Counted from the stretch's first letter, positions 23,940 to 35,001 are shown. The stretch is 64,000 bases of DNA from Sympetrum striolatum (GCA_947579665.1 OX388345.1:73399454-73463453); one strand, 5' to 3'. Program-made: numbers and translations. Notes: a model not told the origin generated them from the sequence alone.

Positions 23940-25710
23940 TGGTATAATACAGAAAACTGTGCCCTCTATTATTCCAATTACTTCTGGTACATTTAGCAAA
24001 TTCGTTTTGGTATCTGTACTGTTCATGACTACATTGTAATATTAAATCTACAAGGTATGAATTACACTAAATAATGGCGTTAAAACAAGTTTCTCTTAAT
24101 TAAATGCTATTACTCATAGGTCCATCATGCTGAATTTAAAAAAAATCTCGTTTCGTTCTGACTATATGAAGAGAGTAAAGGCAAACTAACATCTCATCTT
24201 GTTTCGTAAGCCTCATTTACTAACCACGATTTGGAGGCTAATGGTGGAGGGCTTGAGGAAAATACCGGTCTCCAGGTAGAACACTTTACAGATAGAGACC
24301 GCTATAAACTCGCGTAATTCATACGGAAAAGCTACTCTCTTCCTTTACGTCATTTATTTCTTTAAACAGGGACTTCGAGGAAATGACAAAAGCCTTAGCG
24401 GTTGATGGACAGATCTTCCCACAGCTCCATTTACGAACTTAAAGGAATCACGGACTCGTGAAGACGTATAGCGTCCGTGCCTCGACCGTCGACAGCACGC
24501 TCCTCCTTTCTGAAGAGAAAGTCATTTCTCCTGGACACAATGCCATTCCGATAAAGAATGAAACTGGTCGTGGGCCCGTTGCGTGCGCGAGTGAGTGAGG
24601 GGAGGGCAACGAATCGAAAGAGGACTCGAGATAAACGAGTTGCGCCAGTTGTCCAGCGCACGACACATTTTTCTACGTATTTTTAATAGCCGCGTTTTAA
24701 ATTCCTACGGCTAGGAAACCGCTTCCAGGCTATGTTTTTCTGGTCCGCGTACTTTTAGGGTTGACCGCATCCGGTACAAGTAACAGGAGCGTCGTATAGT
24801 TTACCATAGTAATTAATCGGTACTTAAAAATGTATAACTGCTTAAATGTGCGGTTCTTGGCGTTGGATAAGGATTCAGGGAGTGCTGGTAATGACAGGGT
24901 AATGAATATCTGCGAAGTATTAAATAATTTTTCTAAATATGTAAATGTAACGTTGGCAACTATAAATACGGGTCTGCAAAAATGAAGTAAATACCACGGT
25001 TGAAGAAAGTTAATTTGTTTTTTTTTGTTGAAATCGGTTGGGTTAAGGCCAGCGGTGACTGTTTTAAGGATAATTTGTGTCCCTTATGTTCAATATTCAG
25101 CTCGGTCTGAACCTCAATTAATTCACAAATGGAAACGAAACCCATTAAAGGGAGAATGAGGTTTAGGGAGATAGTCTTAAAAATAAGCAACATAAATAAA
25201 TAGTCTAACTCTGTAAACAAAGAGAAAAACAATTGCATAATTATACTAAAGTAAAGGAAATGTTGTAAAACTGGAGATTTTTTTCCTTCTCTGTACTTGG
25301 GAACCACTTACTGCTTATTGCAACGGATAAATCTTCCAACTTTAAAAGTATGTAACGGACAACTTGTGCACTAATTTTAAAGAATTTACAATTTTAAATA
25401 ATAAAAAGAAAATGTCGCGAAAAACAAATGTGACTTGAGATAGCACTTTGGAATTGGTGGAAAGATGCTATAACTCGACAAGTGAAGTAAGTATTTTCAT
25501 TCTAAATCTATGAAAACACGACGGTTGTTTAGTTTATCGGGACCTGATACACTTCCTAAAACTTTATTTGAAATTAAGTATGGAATATAATTTAAATAAT
25601 CGCTAAGGAGGAACAACCAGCTGAATTTTCAGTCATTGTTCACGAATAATTATCGAAATATATTTCACGGAATACTTATCGGTCTTAATTGACTTGTGTT
25701 AATAGAGTTT
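23940..25710. other. No gene seen
   Basis: AT-rich DNA with a GC-rich patch at 24420-24660 giving overlapping minus-strand frames without domains. No repeat or exon is supported. Confidence 0.45.
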
Positions 25711-25715
25711 TCCAG

Positions 25716-25824
25716 GTCTAACGATACCGTCTAGATGGGGTTGTCGGTCAAAGCGGTATCGTCAAAACGAGGATATCCCCTCCGGCACAGGTCAGCCGTC
25801 TCGCTTCCACTCAGTTCCTCCGAG
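25716..25824 (+). CDS. Candidate internal exon (unconfirmed)
   Basis: A 109-base segment is bounded by a plausible acceptor (AATAGAGTTTTCCAG before 25716) and a good donor (TCCGAG then GTAAGG after 25824). One frame is open throughout: two leading bases, 35 codons starting LTIPSRWGC, two trailing bases. The other two frames have early stops. The product is unrecognised and basic in its first half. The surrounding GC-rich patch makes open frames likely by chance, and no partner exon was found. Confidence 0.2.
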
Positions 25825-26078
25825 GTAAGGGTGCCGTGCAAACGAACTGAGAGGAAGCTAACGGGTAGAGAGATAGGGCAGCTGCTCTCGGTGGTGGTAT
25901 GAGAGAGGCAGATGGCGCAGTCATAATGGCATGCAAAGGGTTGACGTTCCCTTACGCTCATTTGTCCCTCGCTCTTGCATCATTTTTCTCCGACCCTTCC
26001 GAATTAATCCGGCGATAACCCACTTCGCAAAAGCGCGCCCGCTGCTTAAACTGTCGGAATTAAAACTCGCATGTGAGA

Positions 26079-26672
26079 TAAATTACTCCAGGAATTGATT
26101 CCTGTGTGAGGTCGACTGTTTCGAGCGAAGTACACATTAACCAACTCCGTTCGCATTTTATCACAATCAAACTCTAACCGTACTGGTTGCGAAGTGATAA
26201 AATGTACTGGAGCGTTAAAAATAAAAGCTTGAATTAATTGAAAACAGGGAACGGGGGTAGTTTCATTCATTAATCACCGCAAAACCTGTAAATCAATCTA
26301 AAGCCATTCTTTAACTTAATTTTTTATAAGAATTTAAAGATATGTTTAACGTTTTATATACGGTCAATGACTCGCAGATTATCTTTCTAGAAAACGGAAC
26401 GGAAAACTACCCCACTCCTCATTTTGAATAGTTGTTCATACCCTCTCCAAAGCTCAATCTATTAGGTTTAATTTACTGTAACAATAGTAAAGATTTAGCT
26501 CTTTTCTTTCAATTCTATTCATTTTTTATTGAGAAATCGATATAATCTTTAGCGTTATTATATTCTTTCCTGCAGAGTTTTAACTTTTTTCCTAAACGCA
26601 CAATTAGGATATTTCGCAAAGTTTCTTTTTCGCTTTTCCTTTCGCCTAATTCCTGAAACCTCTTTATTTAAA
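26079..26672 (+). mobile_element. Dispersed repeat B, copy 1
   Basis: About 540 bases match 33058-33568 in the same order, starting TAAATTACTCCAGGAATTGA in both. The start contains a small hairpin (ACTCCAG ... CTGGAG) enclosing ATTTTATCAC ... GTGATAAAAT arms at 26155-26210. It continues through an AT-rich body to TCCTGCAGAG and TATTTCGCA. A third, internally deleted copy at 33617-33712 supports an end near 26672. There is no coding capacity I recognise. It is probably a non-autonomous element. Confidence 0.75.
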
Positions 26673-27029
26673 CCTTTAATGACCTAGGGTAAAATGTTAG
26701 AAGATAGGTTATAAGTCTTAACTTTTCCTTAAAATAAATTCGTTCTATTTTTAATATTGAACTCAGGGAAGCCACGGCCTCGAAATACTCCGTAAATAAT
26801 CGTCCACCATGCTACATAGGTAGATCAGATATTGGGAGACTAAATAAAGGAACAGATGCTAAAACTAGTCGCAAGTAGTCGTTTTAATAACTTATTTTTC
26901 CGCGGGCGACAGGCGACAACAATAGAATAGGGATATGATCTCACGGCGCATATGCCCTCTGTCACTCATTATAAAGCGGTCTGTGTAGAATAAATGTATT
27001 GGTAGAGACTTAGGGAAATAAAAAATACA

Positions 27030-27145
27030 ACCATTCATCGGTCTTATGACGCAAGAGGTACCAACCAGCAATTGGAATATCCGGGTTCAAGTCTCCGTCC
27101 CGTCAGGCTATTTTCACGTCTATTCTTCCTTGAGCAAAATCCGGC
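27030..27145 (+). mobile_element. tRNA-derived SINE
   Basis: An A-box-like TATGACGCAAGAGGTACCAA is followed by a B box in ATCCGGGTTCAAGTCTCCG (about 27079-27097). The body GGCTATTTTCACGTCTATTC and CTTATGTGTTTACATAC match the element at 6352 in order, so both belong to one family. Confidence 0.6.
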
Positions 27146-27310
27146 TTATGTGTTTACATACAAGCATATAGAGCGCACTAGAGAGGTCACGTCGTCAAGC
27201 ATTGAAAAGACAAACCCTTCTACGAATACCACTCCTTAAACGACGAACTAGTCACATTCCGCGAAAATGCCCACACACAGCACTTGAAACAATAACATAG
27301 AGAAACGCAC

Positions 27311-28222
27311 ATGCAGAAGTGCACCAGATTCGCGAAAGGCGAACCCTTCTTGGAAAACGCTAAAAAGCAGATCGCCGACATTGCTCTTAGGCGGGTTACA
27401 CACTGGTGTCCCGCGACACGTGTCCCATGAGACATGTCGCGGGACACTCATGTCTCAACAGAACCAACCCGTGTATTCAAATTGGGACTTACACACTGCG
27501 TGAGACATCGGTAAGACGGGACATCCGTGTTCCATGAACATGTCCCATGAAACCGGTTGGTCGGTGTTTGGTGAGACATGTCGCGGGACAAGCCCGTCTG
27601 GCGCATGCGCACTGGCGCACATCTTCGAGCAACGAGGTGTACTTAGGGTTGCCAACTCCTTAAAGGTCGATTCCGGGAGTTTTTCGTTCCAAGAGCAGGA
27701 AATTTCGGGAGATTCCGGCAGGTTAAGTTTAGAAATAATTCAGCTACCGTATAATGTACATACATTCATCATTTATAAACACCATAATTTTGCTACTTGA
27801 TCTTACTTAAACTTTCTATTTATAAACCTAAGCAGTCGATGTCGTCTTCTGACTAGGGCAAGTAACAAAAATGCGTCATCTTATGAGGACATCTTGCACG
27901 ACCACAGCACAGCAGGTAAATGGCAAGAGACATGAAACATGGGACATAAACACGAAACATGCATGTCGCATTCAATTTCATACGACACGACATGCTTCAT
28001 GAGACACGTGTCGCGGGACACCAGTGTGTAACCCGCCTTAAAGAAAGCGGGAGTCACGTGTCAGGCATCCGCGATTCGTCTTCGCAGCTAAAGGATAAAC
28101 AAAGGCCCGACTGGAGAAACTATCTGCTGAGTCGCCTCGACTCCCCTTGCGAAAAACTAACGCAATGCTGTGACTCAAGCAGACACGTCTTAAAAAAATA
28201 CCCCCCAAGGACAATACGATAA
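27311..28222 (+). pseudogene. Open frame interrupted by a MITE insertion
   Basis: If the 648-bp element at 27390-28037 and one copy of its TTA target repeat are removed, bases 27311-27389 and 28041-28222 join into one continuous frame of 87 codons including the stop (261 bases, divisible by three). It starts MQKCTRFAKGEPF and is rich in lysine, arginine and serine. I do not recognise the product, and upstream of the ATG the frame is closed by a stop. It may be the end of a broken gene or a chance frame in purine-rich DNA. Confidence 0.25.
27390..28037. mobile_element. PIF/Harbinger-like MITE with TTA target site duplication
   Basis: The terminal inverted repeats start GGCGGGTTACACACTGGTGT. 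The first 35 bases match perfectly between the two ends and weaker pairing continues to about 50. The element is flanked by TTA on both sides (27387-27389 and 28038-28040), the 3-bp target duplication typical of PIF/Harbinger elements. Inside both ends, variants of CATGTCGCGGGACA and TGTCCCATGA recur several times as subterminal repeats. At 648 bp and with no transposase frame, it depends on another element for movement. Confidence 0.85.
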
Positions 28223-28480
28223 CAGGGAAAATACAGGAAACTCGCAATTACCTGAACGATGCCAATTGGGAAAATGCTATTAAGATAATTGGAAGCGAAA
28301 AGGAACTCGTTCGCATGCATGACACATAGCTACTCATTCTAAGTTATTCACCAAATAAACAATTTTACATTTAATGACATTACAAGTTTTATACAATCAC
28401 TAGCATGAACTATTCAAGGAAATTATGAAAGGTGAGTTGGCAAATACAGGATAGCGTGCACGAAAGTAAATTTAGCTTCG

Positions 28481-28561
28481 TACAGTCCTGGCCAAAATTA
28501 ACGCAGCACCGGCCGTAAGGATCGCTAGGGAGGTGCTGCGTTAATTTTGGCCAGGAGTGTA
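28481..28561. mobile_element. 77-bp Tc1/mariner-type palindromic MITE, copy 1
   Basis: A 77-bp core (28483-28559) flanked by TA on both sides has terminal repeats of about 28 bases starting CAGTCCTGGCCAAAATTAAC and a 21-base loop. TA target sites and a CTGGCCAAAA-type terminus are hallmarks of Tc1/mariner elements. The copy at 62643-62723 differs at only two of 77 positions, which points to recent movement. One of these differences breaks the terminal pairing of this copy. Confidence 0.9.
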
Positions 28562-28589
28562 CATAGAGAAGTACTTTCTTAAAGAGTAT

Positions 28590-28700
28590 CCCCCTGTAAT
28601 AGGGAGATCCGGGTTCGGTCTCCGGTCCTCTCAGACATTTTACAAGCCTGTTTTTCCTCTATCATAAACAATTCTTAAAATATTCACACGAGCTTGCATA
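28590..28700 (+). mobile_element. 5'-truncated tRNA-derived SINE
   Basis: A B box lies in GAGATCCGGGTTCGGTCTCC (about 28605-28624). It is followed by CAGACATTTTACAAGCCTGT, which matches the body of the SINE at 6352 (ATTTTACAATCCTGTT). No A box is visible upstream, where the 77-bp MITE at 28481 lies. The 5' part may be lost. Confidence 0.55.
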
Positions 28701-29017
28701 AGTGCTTTCCTGAAGATAAAAGTCTGCAATTATTTTATCAGAGTTCTATTATAGTTCAATGATCTTATTTGAACGATAACAACAGTCTTTGCAGATGAAA
28801 GAATGAGATATATTTCAAGGAAAATTTCATTATAAGATCGTTAGCAATGGTTCAAAGCGGTGCGAATTTTCAGATCTCAGATCATTTTGAGTGGCTCCAA
28901 ACATAAGATAGAGAGGAGACGAAATTAGGCGTTTAACTCTACCATTGGCTCAATAGATTATTTTAAAATTTCAAAGAATTTAACAATTAAATCTATGTCA
29001 ATGATATGTCATAAGCT

Positions 29018-29098
29018 CGGGGAGGGAGCCATAAATAAATGCCAGCCTGAAGATGTCAATTTATTGACGAAACTAGTCGGTTTAAAAATATAAATGTA
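29018..29098 (+). mobile_element. Hammerhead-family fragment with perfect stem II
   Basis: GAGCCATAAATAAATG resembles the end of the leader box. Fourteen bases on comes CTGAAGA (29047-29053), T, stem II GTCAA-TTTA-TTGAC (perfect five pairs), GAAA (29069-29072), C-TA-GTC (ending 29078). Every conserved core position of a type I hammerhead is present. Flanking stem I pairing is weak, with only isolated pairs after GTC, so this copy may need a partner strand or a dimer to fold. Confidence 0.6.
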
Positions 29099-29109
29099 AA
29101 AGATATTAC

Positions 29110-29855
29110 GTTTTTATTGTTTAATTTATTGTAGTAATAATTCGTAAACAATAGTTCGTCTTACTAAAATGGCCTTTAAAGTCCTTGTAGTATAGTAATT
29201 CTTTGGATATTCAAGCCAACATTGCATTTTTCACTTCGGTTATCTAAGTTTATGGTGGAAAACTATACAAATATTATTAGATAATAAAATTGCCTCAGTT
29301 TTAGGATAATACTGTTAAACAGAAATATTAATGCTAATACAAGGCAAATACAATCTTCTGTCCGTCAAACTCATTTACTATAAGGACCTCAGAATTTATT
29401 TCAGTCGACAACTACTGCAAGAAATTGGTTCCGTCTTGGGGGAAGCATAAATCCGAGAATACTGCCTTCCTTGTTTCCGAGGATGCGACCCTCCGACGAA
29501 GCGCTAGATCGAAATCGGAAATCGACAGGAAATTCCCAATGGATGATAGATCTATCGCTACGGTGGAGGAAGCTAGAAAAAGGCGAAAGGAGTCGGGAAT
29601 ATCGCTAGAGGACGGCCAAGAGTTAATTAGGCGAGACAGGCTTCTTTTTTAAGAAATGGCGACACCCAAGGACAGGGGTCGTTCAGAAAACGGTCGGAAG
29701 TGCGTGTTGAGATAAGATGCGGTGGTAATTTGTGTCGTGGGAGGAAAGACGGAGGTTCAACGAACCACCAATTGCGAAACGTAAAAGACAATGGAAAGTA
29801 AACAGAGAGGACTTAGGAGCGGAGGTTACCGAATTTTCCCAAACATATTTCTTTA
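29110..29855. other. No confirmed gene
   Basis: The plus frame 29425-29652 (75 codons, charged, starting MVPSWGKHKS) lies in a purine-rich patch. It has no recognisable domain and no clear splice signals, so I do not call it a gene. The rest is AT-rich. Confidence 0.4.
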
Positions 29856-29862
29856 CTCATCT

Positions 29863-30194
29863 GTCTGTCAAGTGTTCAGTCCGAAGGTCGGTTTGAACCT
29901 TCAACGCTACACCATTGGCTACCAAATGCTTAGGAGGAAGAATGTGGCTTACTAAGTAAGAAGAGGTATGAGGTAGTTACTACTGCTCGCTAAGGGCTAA
30001 AAAAGTATGCATAATCGAAGTAATATAACCCTATGGATAACGCTTTTCATAAAATCCAGTAAGAAGAAACAAATATCAATTCCAGCATCACTCATACCTC
30101 GGTAGCTATTCTATTAAGATAGCCATGAACTAGAGAGTGAATACAAGTAAAAATGAAAGAATCATTCTCGTCAATCACCTACTAGTTGACAGAC
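29863..30194 (+). mobile_element. Dispersed repeat family A, copy 3, with short inverted ends
   Basis: This copy has TTCAGTCCGAAGGTCGGTTT, CCATTGGCTACCAAATGC, GGCTTACTAAGTAAGAAGAG, GTATGAGGTAGT, CCCTATGGATAACGCTTTTC, CTCATACCTCGGTAGCT and ATAGCCATGAAC in family order. It is bounded by a 9-bp inverted pair GTCTGTCAA (29863-29871) and TTGACAGAC (30186-30194). The other copies show only traces of such ends. Confidence 0.75.
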
Positions 30195-30199
30195 GAAAA

Positions 30200-31130
30200 G
30201 AATTCCATTGAAATAAGAATAGAGAGATATAAAATTTATCTTATCTTATCTAAAAGTTATACTCTTACTTTCTTCCTGAAGCATTCCATCCATCACCATT
30301 TGTTCGAAGTAATCGTTTATTTATAAGAAAAATATTGTAAAATGAAAATTTGGGACGAATGAGTAAAATGTACTGGTAAATCCTATACTTAATAGTTAAT
30401 TTGATTCAGTTCTCTCCATTTCCAAAATTTTTTCCACCAACAACCATATAATTCCAATGAAAACATTCAAGGTAACGACAATTTCGAAAACTTCCTCACG
30501 CAATGTGAAACTCCAACACCGAAAACCTTGAAAGGATAACCCACCTGGACAATACTTCCATTCATTACCGGTAAACTGTGGATGAACGAGAGTACACAAT
30601 TGCGTAAATTGCAGGCCCTGGACCACCCGAAACCATCAATTTTAAAAATTTCGAATGCAAGAGGAAGCTGAAACAATACACCGCAGAGGGGTGGGGGGTC
30701 GTCATCTTTGTTCCTTTCTTCGTGGAACAATAGACACGCGTAATAATGGGAAATCTAGCGTCATATGCTAGAACCGTTAATTCAGTACGTTAGTTCCACA
30801 CGCTTGCCCGGTGATACCACGGAAAGCAAGCAGATGACGTTTTATAAATGAATAACTGGTCGATATGGTGGGGCTGTGAAAATGAGGGATTCTAGGGAAT
30901 CGAAACCGATAAAGGTATCGGTTATATGGAAATTTTATTAGAATTGCATGTAAACACATTGGGATAGTTACATGTTGAACCTACTGAAGAAGATTATTAG
31001 TTCCATACCTCCAGCTAAATTGGATTCCCCGCAGCTTTCACTTTTTCTTCTCTATATCATAAATTTCCCTATTCGGCAACCATCAACTCATACTCTCTCC
31101 CTTTAACTTAAGTATTTTTTAAATGAATAC
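30200..31130. other. No gene seen
   Basis: Minus-strand frames at 30396-30626 and 30467-30730 overlap in different phases without recognisable motifs. No repeat is recognised. Confidence 0.45.
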
Positions 31131-31137
31131 TCTATAA

Positions 31138-31463
31138 CAGTGGTGGCGAACCTATGCCACACATTTCCAAAGTGGTATGTAATAGAATTTATTGGCACGC
31201 ATAACTCTCACAACACTATCTTTATTATGTATATGTACTTCACTTAAAAAATTAAATCCCGCAGTAAATAAACGTGGATTCTGTTAATTTTTAACGCTAA
31301 TTAACGATCATTTTAACCAATTGCAGGATTTTAATACTATTATTGACATTATAAACTGTTTATCACCATCTCCCTGTATGGTTTCACACCACGTTTACAC
31401 AAAGTCCTTCACACTCATAAAATATGGCACGCTCGCCAAAAAAAAGGTTCGCCAACCCCACTG
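31138..31463. mobile_element. hAT-like non-autonomous DNA transposon
   Basis: The left end starts CAGTGGTGGCGAACCTATG. The complement of the right end starts CAGTGGGGTTGGCGAACC, with a run of eight T and GGCGAGCGTGCC further in. CAG-start, GGCGAACC-type termini are common among hAT family MITEs. A clear 8-bp target duplication cannot be seen (CTCTATAA on the left, TACAATAT on the right), so it is either eroded or the ends are off by a few bases. There is no transposase frame in 326 bp. Confidence 0.7.
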
Positions 31464-31469
31464 TACAAT

Positions 31470-32580
31470 ATACGAATACATATAGATTGCACTGTATTGT
31501 ACATACATTGGATAGATTACGGTTCCATAGTTTCAATGTAATTTAATTTCTCTTTGTGATTAATTATCTCCGTGTATCTCGTTCTCCTTCCTTTTCCCTC
31601 CCACTCCGAGCCACTGCTTACATTAATTTGTATGCTATCTGATGAGGGTGATGATTCGCCGTAAACAGCAATGCATTTATAGCGCTAGGGGAAATTAGTG
31701 TCGTTATACCGGAAAGTATTAGCATACTGCTAAATTTCCCAGATTCACTCTTCCGTGTAATTTTACTTTACTGGTGTTTAAAATTTTTCGCTTAACGTTC
31801 CCTCTTCCGGCAACATTAGAAGAAAACGAAGGAGTTTTCAAATTAATTTAAATTTTAAACATTAAACAGCAAATTGATATGTTAAAGATCGAACAACAAA
31901 AGAAAATGAACATCGCAAAAAGTGACAAACATGCAGCAAAATACAATAAGCCGAAGTTTAGCCTAATACCGCGGTATAACTCACCACGGTGTAGCCGTAA
32001 TAAATACGACCAAAATGATCGAGGAACGCAAATGAAGGGTTCTGGTGATGGTTCTATTTATAATGTAAAGAGAATATTTATCTGAGGATACATATACGAA
32101 TTAGTAATTAATCAAATTCATCCTGTTTGTAGTGAGCATCAAGCCTACTGTGATTTGGAGTAAGTTTTTGTCATTATTAAGTATTTATATCATTGAAGAT
32201 AAATGTTTTTTGTTGTTAATGTATATATTAATTGATTCTATATCTGATTTGATTAATTGAAATTAATATAGTATAAGAGGGAAGTAGCTGCCAAAGGAGA
32301 GTTCGATGTTGTCAATTGTATTCCTTAAAGACTTTTTACCAAATTACATCCAAATCAACCGATAATTTTTGGCCACTAAGCATAATCTCCGAAACCCATT
32401 GCAAGGCGTCCTTACCGAGGCCCGAGAGCCATATGTTGGGCATGTATACAAGTTCCAACGACTAAACACGAAAGTAAACAATCGGTAGCTCGCAGAGTAG
32501 GGTTAAATATTATGATAAATACTTGGCATACAAACAGCATGCATGTTATCAAAGTCCATAATAGAACCGAGCTCCTTTAA
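31470..32580. other. No gene seen
   Basis: AT-rich DNA. The plus frame at 31879-32085 is lysine-rich and unrecognised. No repeats or RNA genes are supported. Confidence 0.45.
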
Positions 32581-32587
32581 TAAAGGT

Positions 32588-32753
32588 TTGGGATGCATAG
32601 AAATCACAGCTGTTGTTCGTTAAGAGTGGAAAACTGCGCACGCGAAAGAGTGAGGCACCTTCAGGAACTCACATGTGGTTAGCAGAGCCATCGAGTTTGG
32701 ACACCACTCTTATAGACACACATCTGCTCCCCATTCGAAGAACCTGATTGTGA
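32588..32753 (+). repeat. Repeat C, copy 1
   Basis: About 165 bases recur at 33732-33893: ATAGAAATCACAGCTGTTGT, AAAACTGCGCACGCGAAAGA, CTCACATGTG, CATCGAGTTTGGACACC, CTCTTATAGACACA and CATCTGCTCCCCA. The two copies are in the same orientation and flank repeat B copies. They could be the arms of a composite unit or remnants of a larger tandem duplication. Confidence 0.8.
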
Positions 32754-33057
32754 TTATTATAGCACTGCACAATAGAGAGCCTTCACGAAAATTTTCGCGC
32801 ATCCCCTCCTCGGAGGGGTATACCGCCACCCACGCGAACTCCTTACCCCGTGTACTCCACTAAACGACCTTCACTTCCTCGTGATTGCCAACTATTACTA
32901 ACCCTTCTCTTGCTTTTACGCCTAAGGAATTATGAATTGAGAGAATTCGTCAACACTGTTGCCCATAGAAGAGTCTCACTGCACGAGAATGGGGGAAGGG
33001 ATACCAAAGGTGGAGGTATTAGGAAGTGTGGTAGGTTGTCGATGCTCCGCTCACTGG

Positions 33058-33568
33058 TAAATTACTCCAGGAATTGATTCCTGTGTGAGGTCGACTGCCT
33101 CGAGAGAAATGCTCATTAACCAACTCCACTCGCATTTTATCACAATCAAACTTTTACCGTACTGATTGCGAAGTGATAAAATGTACTGGAGCAAAAAAAA
33201 ATAAAGGCTTGAATTTAAAAATAGAACGTGGTTAGTTTTATTCATTAATCACTGCAAAACCTATCCAACTAAAGCCATTCATTAACTTTCATTTTTTAAG
33301 AGTTCAAAGTTACATTTAACATTTTACAAACGACCAATGACTTGTAGCCTATTTTTCTGCAACGGAAAACACTTCTCGTCTTAAACATTTGCCTCATAAC
33401 CCCTCCAAATGTCATACTTTTAAGTTAAATTTACTGTGATAATAGTAATATAAATATTTTGCTGTTATATTTAAATTTCTTAATTTTTGATTGAAAAATT
33501 AACGTTGAATGTGGTGTAATTAAACCATTTCCTGCAGCGTTTTTTCCTAACCAAAATTATATTTCGCA
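33058..33568 (+). mobile_element. Dispersed repeat B, copy 2
   Basis: This matches 26079-26618 along its length: the TAAATTACTCCAGGAATTGA start, the GTGATAAAATGTACTGGAGC hairpin arm, TTAATCACTGCAAAACCTA and TTCCTGCAGCG near the end. The two copies differ at many sites and by small indels, so their last common source is old. Confidence 0.75.
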
Positions 33569-33616
33569 TTTTTTTATTATTGTGATTACTAATCAACTAC
33601 CAAGAATTTTTCAATT

Positions 33617-33712
33617 AGTTATAAGAATTTAAAGATAAATTTAACGTTTTATACATGGTCAATGACTTTCAGCTTTCCTTTCAGTACCAAAAAAACCTCT
33701 TTACTACGCGTC
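33617..33712 (+). mobile_element. Dispersed repeat B, copy 3, internally deleted
   Basis: TTATAAGAATTTAAAGATAA followed by TTTAACGTTTTATACATGGT and CAATGAC matches copy 1 at 26323-26371 more closely than copy 2 does. It then jumps to CTTTCCTTTC ... AAACCTCTTTACT, which resembles copy 1 near 26634-26668. This indicates an internally deleted copy lying just after copy 2. Confidence 0.5.
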
Positions 33713-33731
33713 ACTGTAATAACAAACGCTA

Positions 33732-33893
33732 AGGAAGTATTGAAATCACATCTGTAGTTAGTTAGAGGGCAAAACTGCGCTCGCGAAAGAGAAAGATCGT
33801 GGCACCCTAAAGACCTCACATGTGCCTCGCAGTGCTATCGAGTTAGGACACCGCTCTTATAGACACATCTGCTCCCCACCCTAAGATCCTGAG
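33732..33893 (+). repeat. Repeat C, copy 2
   Basis: This is the direct repeat partner of 32588-32753, about 1.14 kb downstream, with substitutions throughout and one insertion (AGAAAGATCGT). Together the two C copies bracket B copies 2 and 3. Confidence 0.8.
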
Positions 33894-33899
33894 TACGGA

Positions 33900-34510
33900 C
33901 TCGCATTGTGCTGCGTGGACTTAACCCACTTAACGTTCCTCACCCTATCTGCACATCGCGCTACGAAACTTTCCAGGCGTCACTTGCAGATAAACCCCCC
34001 AACGGCCGCCCTGCAGACTCGCGTATGTCAGATAAAAAACACCGGAGTAGGCTTCTCGGAAGGTCCAATGCGCTGACAATGCTCCTACCGCAACACGCAC
34101 CGGGACGAGCAAACTCTCGGAGCAATTAGTTTTTTTTCTCGTTTCATGCTCCAGTTGGGGAAGGAAAGTGTAGCCACGGGAGTCCATTTCCGCTCCGCCC
34201 CGTTGTTTTGATTTCTGAAGGGTTTCGGGATGAGTCATGGGAAAGGCTTCTCGCGGACTTTTTTGCATCGCAGTTGTGGTGGCATGTGGGTGTTAAGACG
34301 CAGCGCTTTTCTAGGATTCACCCCGTCGTGTAGTCGTCACTCCCGGCGTCTCGTGAAGCATTTTCGAGGCAAACGAAAGTCTCGCTTTGAGAAATATGTA
34401 TCATCATCGTCATTAGCCAATTTCAATGCGAGGTCGGACGTAGCCTCCCTAAGTTCTTCCCAATTTTCTCTGTCCTGAGTTTCTCTACGCCACGTGAGTC
34501 AAAAAGAAAG
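33900..34510. other. GC-rich patch without a confirmed gene
   Basis: Opposite-strand frames at 33908-34129 (plus), 33945-34268 (minus) and 34230-34478 (plus) overlap here. None has a recognisable motif. Confidence 0.4.
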
Positions 34511-34514
34511 ATTT

Positions 34515-34850
34515 AATGTGCTTGGAAAATTTCTAAATGCGGTTGTGGAGGAAGATGCTTTAGGTGAAATGGGCTGATAGGATTAGAAATGATGAAGTAC
34601 TATTAACAATTGAAGAGGAAAAAAAACAGCTGAGGGAAATCAAACAGAGAAAGACAGCTTGGGTGGGGCATATACTACGTCAAAGTTGCTTACTAGAAGA
34701 ATTAGTGATAGAAAAATAGAAGAAAGGGGAAGAAGAAGAATGGAAATGCTCGATTAGATAAAAATATGGTCAAAGTTTCAGGCAAATGGAAGAAGATACT
34801 CGGGTCAGACTACGAAACAGATTCCACTAAGGCAAAGAAGCCTATGTAAT
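34515..34850 (+). pseudogene. LINE reverse transcriptase C-terminal fragment, decayed
   Basis: Reading from about 34535 gives MRLWRKML (stop) VKWADRIRNDEVLL, then KQRKTAWVGHILRQSCLLEE. This is the pattern MWxWRRMLRxxWxDRIxNEEVL...RKxxWxGHILR that closes many arthropod non-LTR reverse transcriptases. After the second in-frame stop, near 34717, the match continues in a shifted frame as a RKIEERGRRRMEMLD-like stretch. At least two stops and one frameshift show that it is dead. Only the extreme C-terminus is present, as expected from 5' truncation during target-primed insertion. Confidence 0.8.
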
Positions 34851-35001
34851 TGATGCTGTCTCTATTCCATCTGTCATTTGGATTTCTTCTTGTTCTCTTA
34901 ACGTCCCTTGGCATCCAATTGATATACATGAGTGATCTACTCTTGCGTAGGTTCATGTGCCTTAATATTTGCTATTCAATGCCCTTTCTATCAACTCAAG
35001 G

